From CADCVQ01 sp038260305 (lineage in GTDB: Bacteria > Actinomycetota > Thermoleophilia > Solirubrobacterales > Solirubrobacteraceae): 64,000 nt of DNA. Positions 1 to 11,341 of the stretch are shown one piece after another; within the stretch, counting starts at the first letter, position 1; the number at the start of each line of letters is the position of its first letter. A program made the translations under genes and the position numbers. Where the stretch lies: assembly GCA_038260305.1 (NCBI GenBank), contig JBBSNY010000001.1, forward strand, positions 310,001-374,000, read 5' to 3'. The notes under the pieces are model-generated. The model did no database searches. It saw only the letters and a program-made list of their open reading frames with translations, and had not been told where the DNA came from.

Positions 1-2
1 TC

Positions 3-647
3 CTGACGCGCGACTACTTCGATGACGAGAACGTCGCGATCCCCTACGTCGCGGACCCGGCCTTCGTCGGGACGGACTGGCTGACGATCGAGGTCACGGA
101 CGGCATCGGAGCGACGCAGCGGTTGGACGTCTCGGTCGGCGTCGGCATCGACCCGTACGCGCTGCCGTCGGACGGCGCCCCGATCGGCACGCCATATGAC
201 GGGCCCGAGCTGCACGCGACCGCGACCCCGACCCCGACCGCGACCCGTCGGCCCGTCACAGCCGCTGGCGCCGGGGTCACCCCGCTCGATCAGGCGCGCC
301 GCGCGCTCGGCGGCCGCCCGGTGCGGCTGCTCAAGCGCATCGGCGATGCCCGCGTCTACGGGCCGCGCACGATGCCGAAGGCCGTGGCGAGACAGAAGGC
401 GCTCGCCGTGACGTGCCCGCTGGGCTGCTCGCTGACTGCGTCGAGCACGATCGCGGGACGGTCGGCTGGCCACTCGCGGCTGCGCGTCGCACCGGGTCGG
501 GCGTCCGCCCTGACGTTGCGGCTCTCCTCGAGGCAACGAGCGCACCTACGCCGCGCAGGCGGTGGCGCCGTGGTCGTCGCGCTGCGTGTCACGCGGCCGG
601 GTGCGAAGGCACGCCGCGCCGCGGTGCGGGTCACGCTGCGCCGCTGA
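3..647 (+). CDS. Secreted Ig-like domain protein, C-terminal part (cut by left edge)
   Basis: The frame is open from the left edge, so only the last 214 codons are seen. The first ~50 residues show the alternating pattern of a bacterial Ig/cadherin-like strand pair (WLTIEVTDG). A Pro/Thr linker (ATPTPTATRRP) follows, encoded by short CCCGAC-type repeats near 215-245. The last ~85 residues hold a close Cys pair (TCPLGCSL) and basic beta strands ending in VRVTLRR. That tail type recurs in other secreted proteins of this window. Exported, probably surface-attached; function unknown. Confidence 0.6.
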   Translation: MTRDYFDDENVAIPYVADPAFVGTDWLTIEVTDGIGATQRLDVSVGVGIDPYALPSDGAPIGTPYDGPELHATATPTPTATRRPVTAAGAGVTPLDQARRALGGRPVRLLKRIGDARVYGPRTMPKAVARQKALAVTCPLGCSLTASSTIAGRSAGHSRLRVAPGRASALTLRLSSRQRAHLRRAGGGAVVVALRVTRPGAKARRAAVRVTLRR

Positions 648-696
648 GCGGGGCCCGCGCCGGGCATGCGGGCGAGGGCCGCGCGCGACAGCGACC

Positions 697-702
697 TACA
701 CT
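697..702 (+). promoter_or_regulatory. TACACT -10 element before mfd
   Basis: TACACT ends 5 nt before a GTG at 708 and 44 nt before the ATG at 747. It fits the TANNNT pattern seen upstream of most genes here. It implies either a leaderless GTG start or a short leader for mfd. Confidence 0.45.
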
Positions 703-746
703 GAGACGTGCCGGCCGCGCCTCTGCGCGGTCGCTTCGCCTGCACG

Positions 747-4172
<3,426 letters not shown>

Positions 4173-4234
4173 CCTCGCCGCGAGCTGCCAGGAGCAGCGC
4201 GTTGGCGCGCGAACGTGGCTATGCTCCCCGCGTT

Positions 4235-5398
4235 GTGACCCGAATCCTTCGTCTGTTCCCGGCGCTTGGCGCCTTTTTTGTGCTCGTCATCGCCCTCGCC
4301 GCCTGCGGCGACTCTGTGCCCGGCAACGCCGTCGCGCGCATCGGCGATGCCTCCATCACGAAGACCGACTTCAACCGCTGGTTCGGCATCGCCGCCTCCA
4401 GCAACCCCGCCACGGCGGGCAACAAGGCGGCTTACGACCCGCCGGCGTACGCGAAATGCGTCGCCAACAAGACCAAGACGGCGCCGAAGCCGGCCAAGGG
4501 CCAGCCCGCGACGACCCCGGCGCAGTTCAAGGCGCAGTGCCAGCAGGAATACGAAGGGCTGCGCGACCAGGTCCTGCAGTTCCTGATCCTCGAGAAGTGG
4601 GTCTCCGGCGAGGCCCAGGATCAGGGCATCAAGCTCTCCGGCAAGCAGGCCGAGGCTGACTTCGCGAAGGCGAAGAAGGATGCCTTCCCGAAGGAGTCGG
4701 ACTTCACGACGTTCCTCAAGCAGTCGGGCATGACCGTGCAGGACGCGCGCTTCCAGGTGTTCTTCAACAGCGTCTACACGAAGCTGCGCGAGAAGGCCGT
4801 CAAGGGAGCCGACAAGGTCACCGACAAGCAGATCGCAGCCTTCTACGCGAAGAACAAGAAGCGCTTCGCCCAGCCCGAGACGCGCGACGTGCGCGTCGTG
4901 CTGACGAAGACCAAGGACAAGGCCGACGCCGCGCTGAAGGCGCTGCGCAACGGCGACAGCTTCAAGACCGTGACGAAGAAGTACTCGATCGACGAGGCCT
5001 CCAAGGCGACCGGTGGTGTCCTCCCGGGCATCGCGAAGGGCTCGCAGGAGAAGGCCTTCGACACCGCGCTGTTCGGCGCCAAGAAGGGCGTGCTGACCGG
5101 GCCGACGAAGGTCCAGTTCGGCTACTACGTCTTCAAGGTCCAGAAGATCGTCCCGGCCAAGCAACAGACGCTGAAGGAGTCCATGGCGGCGATCAAGCAG
5201 GAGCTCGCCGCTGCCGGTCAGAAGGCCGCCGACGACAAGTTCAACGCCGATCTGCGCAAGAAGTGGAAGGCCAAGACGAACTGCCGCAAGGGCTTCGTCA
5301 TGGACCAGTGCAAGAACGCGCCGAAGGTCAACACGGCGACGACGGCGGCCGGCCAGGTGCAGGCACCGCCCGCGCAGGCACCGCCGGCGCAGCCGTAG
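4235..5398 (+). CDS. SurA/PpiC-type peptidyl-prolyl isomerase lipoprotein
   Basis: A putative extracytoplasmic foldase of 387 residues. The N-terminus is a lipoprotein signal (LVIALAAC, Cys at about residue 25). A SurA-N-like helical region follows, then a parvulin PpiC domain near residues 210-320 (TRDVRVVLTK, GGVLPGIAKGS, FGYYVFKV). The tail is Ala/Pro/Gln-rich. The start is GTG 4235: TATGCT at 4220-4225 ends 9 nt upstream, there is no ribosome site, and the signal peptide begins right there. An ATG-less extension upstream would put 22 basic residues before the signal. The mfd, SurA-like, mazG, eno order looks like an ancestral housekeeping neighbourhood. Confidence 0.85.
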   Translation: MTRILRLFPALGAFFVLVIALAACGDSVPGNAVARIGDASITKTDFNRWFGIAASSNPATAGNKAAYDPPAYAKCVANKTKTAPKPAKGQPATTPAQFKAQCQQEYEGLRDQVLQFLILEKWVSGEAQDQGIKLSGKQAEADFAKAKKDAFPKESDFTTFLKQSGMTVQDARFQVFFNSVYTKLREKAVKGADKVTDKQIAAFYAKNKKRFAQPETRDVRVVLTKTKDKADAALKALRNGDSFKTVTKKYSIDEASKATGGVLPGIAKGSQEKAFDTALFGAKKGVLTGPTKVQFGYYVFKVQKIVPAKQQTLKESMAAIKQELAAAGQKAADDKFNADLRKKWKAKTNCRKGFVMDQCKNAPKVNTATTAAGQVQAPPAQAPPAQP

Positions 5399-5452
5399 CG
5401 CTCCAAGTCCACCCCGGCGCGAAGCCTGCCTGTCACTAGGCTTCGCGCCCGG

Positions 5453-6109
5453 ATGTCCACCTCTGTCGAGATCAGCGAAGCGCTCGGGCGCCTCGACGCG
5501 CTCACGCGCCGTCTGCGCGTCGAGTGCCCGTGGGATCGCGAGCAGGACGAGCGTACGATCGTGCCGCACACCGTCGAGGAGGCCTACGAGCTCGCCGACG
5601 CCGCCAACGCCGGCGACGACGCCAAGCTCCTCGACGAGCTCGGCGACGTGCTCTTCCAGGTGCACTTCCTCTCCCTGCTGCTCGAGGAGCGCGGAGCCGG
5701 CGACCTCGGCGCCGTCGCCGAGCACTGTCGCCAGAAGCTCATCCGCCGCCATCCGCATGTCTTCGGGGACGTCGAGGTCGCGAATGCCGGCGACGTCCTC
5801 GCCAACTGGGACGAGATCAAGGCCGGCGAGGCCGGCCGTGAGCCCGGCATCTTCGGCGAGGTGCCCGATAATCTGCCGGCGCTGCTCTATGCGCGCAAGG
5901 TCCAGCGCCGCGCGGCCTCGGCGGGCCGCCTCGAGCGCTCGCCCGAGGCGCCCGCCGTGAGCGCGCGCGAGACGAACTTCCACGATGTCGGCGAGCGGCT
6001 GTTCGCCGCCGTCGACGACGCGCGCCGGCTGCGCGTCGATCCCGAGCTTGCCCTGCGTGCGGCGTCGCAGCGCTTCCGCGACCGCATCGAATCCCAAGGA
6101 GATCCATGA
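5453..6109 (+). CDS. mazG: Nucleoside triphosphate pyrophosphohydrolase MazG
   Basis: A housecleaning all-alpha NTP pyrophosphatase that hydrolyses (d)NTPs to monophosphates. The metal-binding signature is clear: EEAYELADA followed by LLDELGDVLFQVHF. The RRHPHVFGDVEV and NWDEIKA segments are typical of MazG. At 218 residues it is closer to single-domain forms than to the two-domain E. coli protein. TAGGCT at 5437-5442 ends 10 nt before the ATG, and there is no Shine-Dalgarno. Its TGA overlaps the eno ATG (ATGA). Confidence 0.9.
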   Translation: MSTSVEISEALGRLDALTRRLRVECPWDREQDERTIVPHTVEEAYELADAANAGDDAKLLDELGDVLFQVHFLSLLLEERGAGDLGAVAEHCRQKLIRRHPHVFGDVEVANAGDVLANWDEIKAGEAGREPGIFGEVPDNLPALLYARKVQRRAASAGRLERSPEAPAVSARETNFHDVGERLFAAVDDARRLRVDPELALRAASQRFRDRIESQGDP

Positions 6110-7380
6110 CTCAGATCGACCGCGTGCACGCCCGTCAGATCCTCGACAGCCGCGGCAACCCGACGGTCGAGGTGGACCTCGTCCTGCGTTCCGGCGCGTC
6201 CGGCCGTGCGGCGGTCCCGTCGGGCGCGTCGACCGGTGAGTTCGAGGCGACCGAGCTGCGCGACGGTGGCACGGCATGGGGCGGCAAGGGCGTCACGCAG
6301 GCGGTGTCGAACGTCAACGGCGAGATCGCCGAGGCGATCGCCGGCATGGACGCGCTCGACCAGGCGGCGCTCGACGGCGCGCTCATCGCGCTCGACGGCA
6401 CCCCGAACAAGTCGCGCCTCGGCGCGAACGCGATCCTCGGCGTGTCGCTCGCCGCCGCGCACGCATCCGCCGCGCACGAGGGCGTGGCGCTGTGGCGCCA
6501 CCTCGGCGGGGCCTCGGCTCAGATCCTGCCCGTGCCGATGATGAACGTCCTCAACGGCGGCGCGCACGCCGACAACAAGGTCGACTTCCAGGAGTTCATG
6601 GTCATGCCGGCGGGCGCGGAGACGTTCGCAGACTGCCTGCGGATGGGCGCCGAGGTCTTCCACGCGTTGAAGAAGACGCTGCACGACGCCGGCCTCGGCA
6701 CGGCCGGCGGCGACGAGGGCGGCTTCGCGCCGGACCTCGGCTCCAACGAGGAGGCTCTGGAGATGCTCGTCAAGGGCATCTCGGCGGCCGGCTATGTCCC
6801 CGGCGAGGATGTCTTCATCGCGCTCGATCCCGCGACGAGCGAGATCTTCGACGACACGGCGTACGTGCTCGAGCACGAGGGCCGCTCGCTGTCGCCGCCG
6901 GAGATGGCCGACTACTGGGCCGACCTCAGCGCGCGCTACCCGATCGTCTCGATCGAGGACGGCATGGACGAGGAGGACTGGGACGGCTGGAAGGTCCTCA
7001 CCGACGCGATCGGCGAGAAGGTCCAGCTCGTCGGCGACGACCTCTTCGTGACGAACACCGCACGTCTGCAACGTGGCATCGAGCTCGGTGTCGGGAACTC
7101 GATCCTCGTCAAGGTCAACCAGATCGGGACGCTGACCGAGACGCTCGACGCGATCGCGACGGCGCGCGCCGCCGGCTACACGGCGGTCATGTCGCACCGC
7201 TCGGGCGAGACCGAGGACACGACGATCGCCGACCTCGCGGTCGCGACGGGCTGCGGGCAGATCAAGACCGGCGCCCCGTCGCGCTCCGATCGCGTCGCGA
7301 AGTACAACCAGCTGCTGCGCATCGAGGAGGCGCTCGGCGCCGACGCGCGTTTCCTCGGGCGCGGCGTGCTGCGCTCGTAG
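6106..7380 (+). CDS. eno: Enolase (2-phosphoglycerate dehydratase)
   Basis: A glycolytic enzyme interconverting 2-phosphoglycerate and phosphoenolpyruvate. It has 424 residues, standard length. Signature blocks are all present: SRGNPTVEVDL, PSGASTGEFEA, the metal ligands in ALDPATSEIFD, SIEDGMDEEDW and LVGDDLFVTN, the catalytic Lys in ILVKVNQIGTL, and MSHRSGETEDTTIADLAV. An AAGGAGATCC ribosome site sits directly before the ATG. The gene overlaps mazG by 4 nt. A highly expressed gene with a proper ribosome site contrasts with the leaderless neighbours. Confidence 0.98.
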   Translation: MTQIDRVHARQILDSRGNPTVEVDLVLRSGASGRAAVPSGASTGEFEATELRDGGTAWGGKGVTQAVSNVNGEIAEAIAGMDALDQAALDGALIALDGTPNKSRLGANAILGVSLAAAHASAAHEGVALWRHLGGASAQILPVPMMNVLNGGAHADNKVDFQEFMVMPAGAETFADCLRMGAEVFHALKKTLHDAGLGTAGGDEGGFAPDLGSNEEALEMLVKGISAAGYVPGEDVFIALDPATSEIFDDTAYVLEHEGRSLSPPEMADYWADLSARYPIVSIEDGMDEEDWDGWKVLTDAIGEKVQLVGDDLFVTNTARLQRGIELGVGNSILVKVNQIGTLTETLDAIATARAAGYTAVMSHRSGETEDTTIADLAVATGCGQIKTGAPSRSDRVAKYNQLLRIEEALGADARFLGRGVLRS

Positions 7381-7426
7381 CATTGCACGTGCAGGAGCGG
7401 CCGTCCGGAGGGCGAACCATTCTCGG

Positions 7427-7720
7427 ATGGCTGCTCCACGCGTGCGTTGGGATCGGGTTGGACGGCTGGCGCTCCTGTTCGTGGCCGTCCTGCTGATCGG
7501 CCTCTGGGTGCGCCCGCTGCTGAGCTACGTCTCGACCCAGCAGGACGCGAAGGCAAAGCGCTCGCAGGTCGCCGAGCTGCAGCGCGAGCACGCCGACCTC
7601 CTGCGCCGCGCGCGCGCGCTGCGGCGCGCCGGCAGCGTCGAGCTCGAGGCTCGCCGGCTTGGCATGGTGCGCCCGACCGAGCGCGCCTACGTCGTGAAGG
7701 GGCTGCCCCGCGGCGAGTAG
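7427..7720 (+). CDS. Septum formation initiator (FtsB/DivIC-like)
   Basis: A 97-residue bitopic protein. Residues ~13-30 form one membrane helix (LALLFVAVLLIGLWVRP). Residues ~38-72 form a periplasmic coiled coil (VAELQREHADLLRRARALR). A LEARRLGMVRPTERAYVV tail is characteristic of the family. FtsB/DivIC stabilises FtsL and the divisome. Its place just downstream of eno is the conserved order in many bacteria, which strengthens the call. A purine-rich GGAGG lies 15 nt upstream of the ATG, rather far. Confidence 0.8.
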   Translation: MAAPRVRWDRVGRLALLFVAVLLIGLWVRPLLSYVSTQQDAKAKRSQVAELQREHADLLRRARALRRAGSVELEARRLGMVRPTERAYVVKGLPRGE

Positions 7721-7751
7721 GGACCCGCCGGACGGCTACCCTGGCGGAGCC

Positions 7752-8078
7752 GTGGCGACGACGTTTGAGATAGCGCTGCTGCAGTGGCGCGAGGGTGAGC
7801 GACGGATGGCCGGCGCGCCGCCCGAGCAGCGTCCTGCGCTGGAGGCCGTCGTCAGCGCCATCGAGGCCGAGCTGCGGCGGCGACTCGGCGGCACGTTCAC
7901 GACCGACGAGCTGGCCGAGCTCTACGACCTCGGCACCGACTGGTGCACCGATCTCGCGGTCGACATCGCTCCGCTGGCGCCATGGGCATGGGACGCACGC
8001 ACGATCGCGGACACGGCCTTCCTGCGCTACCTTCGCGACGCCCGCGACTTCGCGGGCGGTCGCAGAACCGAGCCGTAA
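7752..8078 (+). CDS. Small conserved helical protein
   Basis: 108 residues, no signal peptide or membrane helix. It is predominantly helical, with a repeated acidic-aromatic pattern (EIALLQWREGERRM, DLGTDWCTDLAVDIAPL). I do not recognise a named family; the run of aliphatic and Trp residues suggests a small globular regulator or adaptor. The start is GTG 7752, with TACCCT at 7737-7742 ending 9 nt upstream, so the mRNA is probably leaderless. It follows the FtsB-like gene by 31 nt and converges with the next gene. Confidence 0.7.
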   Translation: MATTFEIALLQWREGERRMAGAPPEQRPALEAVVSAIEAELRRRLGGTFTTDELAELYDLGTDWCTDLAVDIAPLAPWAWDARTIADTAFLRYLRDARDFAGGRRTEP

Positions 8079-8097
8079 GCTCGGGGCCGGACGCGGG

Positions 8098-8676
8098 CTA
8101 CTCGTCGCCGCCGCTGCGGCGGATCACGATCTGGTCCTCTTCGATCGTGACCTCGAGGGGGCGATGGCCCGCCCAGTGCTCTGCGTAGATCGGGTTGTCG
8201 GCGACGGCGGGATCGAGCCACAGGCCGTAGCCGTCCTCGCCGTGGTCGAACGTGCCCTCGAGCGGCCCGGACGTCCCGCGGGCGCCGGCGCGGCCACGGC
8301 CACCGCGGCGGCCTCGACGGCGCGGCGTCGCGCGGGCGGGAGCGTCGTCGTCCTCGTCGTCCTCGCCGGCCTCGGCGCGGCGCGCGTCCTCCTCGGCCTT
8401 GAGGCGATCCTCCTCGACCTTGCGCGCCTCGGCCTCCTCGAGCTCGGCGGCGACCTTCGCGTCGTCCTCCGCGCGCAGGTCGATCTCGTCATCGAAGTCG
8501 GTGCCGGGGGCGTCGCCGTTCTCGGCGTCGGCGGGCGCCAGCTCGTTGTCGCGCTTGAAGGTCTCGATCTGCTGAACGGTCGCCTCGAGCTGATGAGCGA
8601 TCCAGGCGTCGGTTCGGCCCTGGCGGACCCAGCCGCGGATCTGATTGAGATGTGGGCGCAGAGAGCGACGAGCCAT
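8098..8676 (-). CDS. HTH-like protein with acidic coiled coil and RG-rich linker
   Basis: 192 residues in three parts. Residues ~8-42 look like a small helix-turn-helix (GRTDAWIAHQLEATVQQIE). Residues ~45-115 are an acidic, Ala/Glu coiled coil ending in an arginine/glycine tract (RRRGRRGGRGRAGARG). The C-terminal ~60 residues form a compact domain (GYGLWLDPAVADNPIYAEHW). RG tracts often bind RNA, so a nucleic-acid role is plausible but unproven. TAAGGT (complement of 8686-8691) ends 9 nt before the ATG: leaderless. Confidence 0.7.
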   Translation of the reverse strand: MARRSLRPHLNQIRGWVRQGRTDAWIAHQLEATVQQIETFKRDNELAPADAENGDAPGTDFDDEIDLRAEDDAKVAAELEEAEARKVEEDRLKAEEDARRAEAGEDDEDDDAPARATPRRRGRRGGRGRAGARGTSGPLEGTFDHGEDGYGLWLDPAVADNPIYAEHWAGHRPLEVTIEEDQIVIRRSGGDE

Positions 8677-8793
8677 GCGCGCGAGACCTTACAAGAAGCG
8701 GGCCCGCGACCACCCGCGTGAGGACGGTCCGTCGGTCACGGCGACCTGGCTGTTGCCTTTGTGCGGGGAACGTGATTGAGTGACCGCGGCGAC

Positions 8794-8800
8794 AAGGAGG
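8794..8800 (+). promoter_or_regulatory. Strong Shine-Dalgarno of csrA
   Basis: AAGGAGG, 9 nt before ATG 8810. It selects the CsrA-like start MLVLTRK over the in-frame GTG at 8780 and is one of the few perfect ribosome sites in the window. Confidence 0.85.
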
Positions 8801-8809
8801 GTGGCCCCA

Positions 8810-9031
8810 ATGCTGGTCCTGACACGCAAGTCCAACCAGAGCATCATGATCGGCGACGACATCGAGATCACGGTGCTGTCGATCATGGGCGAGAAGGTCA
8901 GAATCGGCATCCAGGCGCCGAGAGACATCCCTGTGTTCCGCAAAGAGGTCTACCTCGAGATCCAGGCCGAGCGCGGACAGGTCAGCGCGAGCGTGCAGGT
9001 CGAAGCCGCATTGGGGAAGCTCTCGAGCTGA
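8810..9031 (+). CDS. csrA: Carbon storage regulator CsrA
   Basis: A 73-residue RNA-binding dimer that blocks ribosome sites with GGA motifs. It begins MLVLTRKSNQSIMIGDDIEI and retains the GEKVRIGIQAPRDIPVFRKEVY core with the RNA-contacting Arg. CsrA is uncommon in actinobacteria and usually lies beside fliW and flagellin genes; no flagellar gene or fliW is visible here, so this copy stands alone. Its AAGGAGG ribosome site contains GGA and could itself be a CsrA target. Confidence 0.93.
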   Translation: MLVLTRKSNQSIMIGDDIEITVLSIMGEKVRIGIQAPRDIPVFRKEVYLEIQAERGQVSASVQVEAALGKLSS

Positions 9032-9074
9032 CCGACGTGTCGGGTCGGCAGCGGCGCGTCCGGCGCGCCGGGCT

Positions 9075-9320
9075 TCAGCCCATGACGACGTAGAGCGTCT
9101 GGAACATCGCGATGGTCACGATGACCGCCGTCGCGATGAGCACGAGCACGAGGACGATGAAACGGGCCGTCCCCTGCTTGTGCGTGTGTTCCAGGCGGCG
9201 CTGCTGCGAACGCATGACCGCCTTGCGGCGCAACGACTCCCGACGAACTCGGTCTTCGTGGGTCTCCTCGTGAAACGCGCGTTCGAATTCCGCGAGGGAC
9301 TGTCGCATTCGGGTTGCCAT
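9075..9320 (-). CDS. Small membrane protein with cytoplasmic basic region
   Basis: 81 residues: ~50 charged, mostly basic, residues, then one C-terminal membrane helix (FIVLVLVLIATAVIVTIAMF). The topology suggests a tail-anchored protein. No family recognised. TAGGCT (complement of 9331-9336) ends 10 nt before the ATG, as in other leaderless genes here. A second ATG at 9308 would shorten it by 4 residues. It converges with csrA. Confidence 0.65.
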   Translation of the reverse strand: MATRMRQSLAEFERAFHEETHEDRVRRESLRRKAVMRSQQRRLEHTHKQGTARFIVLVLVLIATAVIVTIAMFQTLYVVMG

Positions 9321-9408
9321 TCGTTACGGCAGCCTAGCCCACTTCGGCGTCGATGTGGAGGTCCCGAGCCGATTGCCGTCTCGCCGTCTCGCCCGCACGC
9401 CGGCCCGC

Positions 9409-9918
9409 TCACGTCGCGCATGCCCCGCGCGCCCACAGGCCGCGGCCGGCGTCCCGCGCCTGCGCGGCGAGGCGGCGAAAGCGCGCCGCATAGCGCACGT
9501 TCGGAGCGATCTCGAGCGTCCGCGCGTAGCCGCCGGCGACGAGCAGCTCGTTGAAGGAGCGGCCGTCCTGGAGGCGCAGGTAGACGAGCACCCGGCCGTA
9601 GCGGTCGCGTGGCTCGGCACCGATCTCGTAGCGCACGCGCCGGCCCGACAGGACGCGCTTGGTGAAGGCGGACGCCCGCGCCCCGAAGCAATCGAGGCGC
9701 CCGAAGACCTCCGGCGTGTCGACCCCGATGAAGCGGCTGCGACCGAGCGACGAGAGGATCGCCGTATCGCCATCGACGACGCGCGTCACGACGGCCTCAC
9801 CCGTGCGCCCGGCGGCGACGCGGTCGTCCGGATCGTCGCTCGCCCCGGGCAGGCCGCCCGCGCCGGCGACCACCGCAGCGACGAGCAGGGCGAGGACGAT
9901 CGGGGTGCGCGGGGACAT
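9409..9918 (-). CDS. Secreted thermonuclease (SNase family)
   Basis: A calcium-dependent micrococcal-nuclease-like phosphodiesterase, 169 residues, starting with a signal peptide (IVLALLVAAVVAGAGG). The SNase core is intact: VVDGDT with the Ca-binding Asp, FIGVDTPE with the catalytic Arg/Asp region, and PRDRYGRVLVYL with the second catalytic Arg. Probably extracellular nucleic-acid scavenging. The start is ATG 9918, with TAGTGT (complement of 9928-9933) ending 9 nt upstream and no ribosome site. Confidence 0.9.
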   Translation of the reverse strand: MSPRTPIVLALLVAAVVAGAGGLPGASDDPDDRVAAGRTGEAVVTRVVDGDTAILSSLGRSRFIGVDTPEVFGRLDCFGARASAFTKRVLSGRRVRYEIGAEPRDRYGRVLVYLRLQDGRSFNELLVAGGYARTLEIAPNVRYAARFRRLAAQARDAGRGLWARGACAT

Positions 9919-9993
9919 CCACGGCGCACACTAGGGGCCGATCTGACCGCATCCCCGCGACTGCGCAGAATCGACGCAGACCCGCGTGCCTTC

Positions 9994-10126
9994 CTACGCG
10001 ATCGTGACGTCCGCTGACAGGTAGACGTCCTGGATCGCGTGCGGGAGCGCGACGCCCTCCTCCAGGGGCCGCGTCCGCGCCGAGCAGCTCCTCGAGACGG
10101 GTGGCGGTCAGCTCCGCAGTCGCCAT
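9994..10126 (-). pseudogene. Possible frameshifted small ORF
   Basis: On the minus strand ATG 10126 reads MATAELTATRLEELLGADA. The coding character then moves by one base to PLEEGVALPHAIQDVYL and stops at 9994. Repaired, it would be a ~43-residue protein. The total length (133 nt) is one more than a multiple of three, consistent with one extra base. It could be decay, a sequencing error, or chance. Confidence 0.25.
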
Positions 10127-10178
10127 CGTCGGGCCTGTGTGACTTCTAGAACGTTGCACTGAGGGTACGCTCCGCGCG

Positions 10179-11300
10179 ATGCGCGAGAACTTCAGGGGCC
10201 CGCTCTGCACGGTCGGCGTCGAGGAGGAGCTGATGATCGTCGACGCCTCGACGTTTGCGCTCGTGAACGCGATCGAGGCGTTGCTCGAGGACACCGGCGC
10301 GGCGCACGTCGGCCGCGAGCACGGCGACGTCAAGCCCGAGCTCATGGAGTCCGTCCTCGAGATCGCGACGAAGCCCTGCGCGACGACCGGGGAGGCCGGC
10401 CGCCAGCTGCGCTCGCTGCGCAGCCAGGTGCGCGACACGGCAGCGGGCCGCGGCCTGACGATCGGCTCGGCCGGGACGCACCCGTTCGCGATGTGGGAGG
10501 ACCAGCGCATCGTCGCGCGCCCGCGCTACCGCGACCTCATCTCGGCGCTGCGCTTCGTCGCCCGCCAGGAGCTCATCTTCGGGATGCACGTCCACGTCGG
10601 CGTCGACGATGCCGACAAGGCGATCCACGTCGCCAACGGGATGCGCGTCCACGTGCCGGTGTTGCTCGCGCTGAGCGCGAACTCCCCGTTCTGGCGCGGC
10701 GACCGCACCGGCCTGCTGTCGACGCGCACGCCGATCTTCCGTCAGTTCCCGCGCGTCGGCATGCCGCCCGCCTACGAGGACTGGGAGGACTGGGAGCGCC
10801 AGGTCGCGTTCATGGTGTCAAGCGGCGTCATGGAGGACTACACCTACCTCTGGTACGACGTGCGCCCGCACCCGAACTTCGGCACCGTCGAGATCCGCTG
10901 CTGCGACTCGCAGACGCGCGTCGAGCACACCGTCGCGCTGACGGCGCTGATCCAGGCGATGGTCAAGGAGCTCGCCGAGCACTACGACGCCGGGACCGAG
11001 CTCGCCGACTACCCGTGGCAGATGCTCGACGAGAACAAGTGGCTGGCGGCGCGTCACGGGCTCGAGGGCGAGATCGTCGACCTGCCGTCCAGCGAGCGCG
11101 TCACGACGAAGGCGCTCACGCGCCGCCTGCTCGATCGCCTCACGCCGCACGCGCAGGATCTCGGCGCCGCCGATGCGCTCGACGGCATTCGCGACCTGCT
11201 CGAGCGCGGCAACGGCGCCACGCGCCAGATCGTCGTCTACGAGGCCAACCACGACCTCAACGAGGTCATGGCCGAGATCATCGCCGCGACCGCGGCCTGA
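10179..11300 (+). CDS. Carboxylate-amine ligase, GCS2/YbdK family
   Basis: 373 residues of the glutamate-cysteine ligase type 2 superfamily, which forms a peptide bond between a carboxylate and an amine using ATP. The signature blocks are TVGVEEELMIVD, the ELMESVLEIATKPC strand, FGMHVHVGVDDAD, a conserved SANSPFWRGDRTG loop and FGTVEIRCCDSQTR. YbdK-like members have weak gamma-glutamylcysteine ligase activity; the real substrate is unknown. TACGCT at 10166-10171 ends 7 nt before the ATG, so it is leaderless. Confidence 0.88.
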   Translation: MRENFRGPLCTVGVEEELMIVDASTFALVNAIEALLEDTGAAHVGREHGDVKPELMESVLEIATKPCATTGEAGRQLRSLRSQVRDTAAGRGLTIGSAGTHPFAMWEDQRIVARPRYRDLISALRFVARQELIFGMHVHVGVDDADKAIHVANGMRVHVPVLLALSANSPFWRGDRTGLLSTRTPIFRQFPRVGMPPAYEDWEDWERQVAFMVSSGVMEDYTYLWYDVRPHPNFGTVEIRCCDSQTRVEHTVALTALIQAMVKELAEHYDAGTELADYPWQMLDENKWLAARHGLEGEIVDLPSSERVTTKALTRRLLDRLTPHAQDLGAADALDGIRDLLERGNGATRQIVVYEANHDLNEVMAEIIAATAA

Positions 11301-11341
11301 AGTTCGCCGGGCGGGTTCGGCCGCTCCGTAGAATCGTCGGC

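Noticed and set aside
213..245. Tandem CCCGAC-type repeat that could suggest a small CRISPR or satellite
   Set aside because: It is in frame and encodes a Thr/Pro linker in a secreted protein; there are no spacers.
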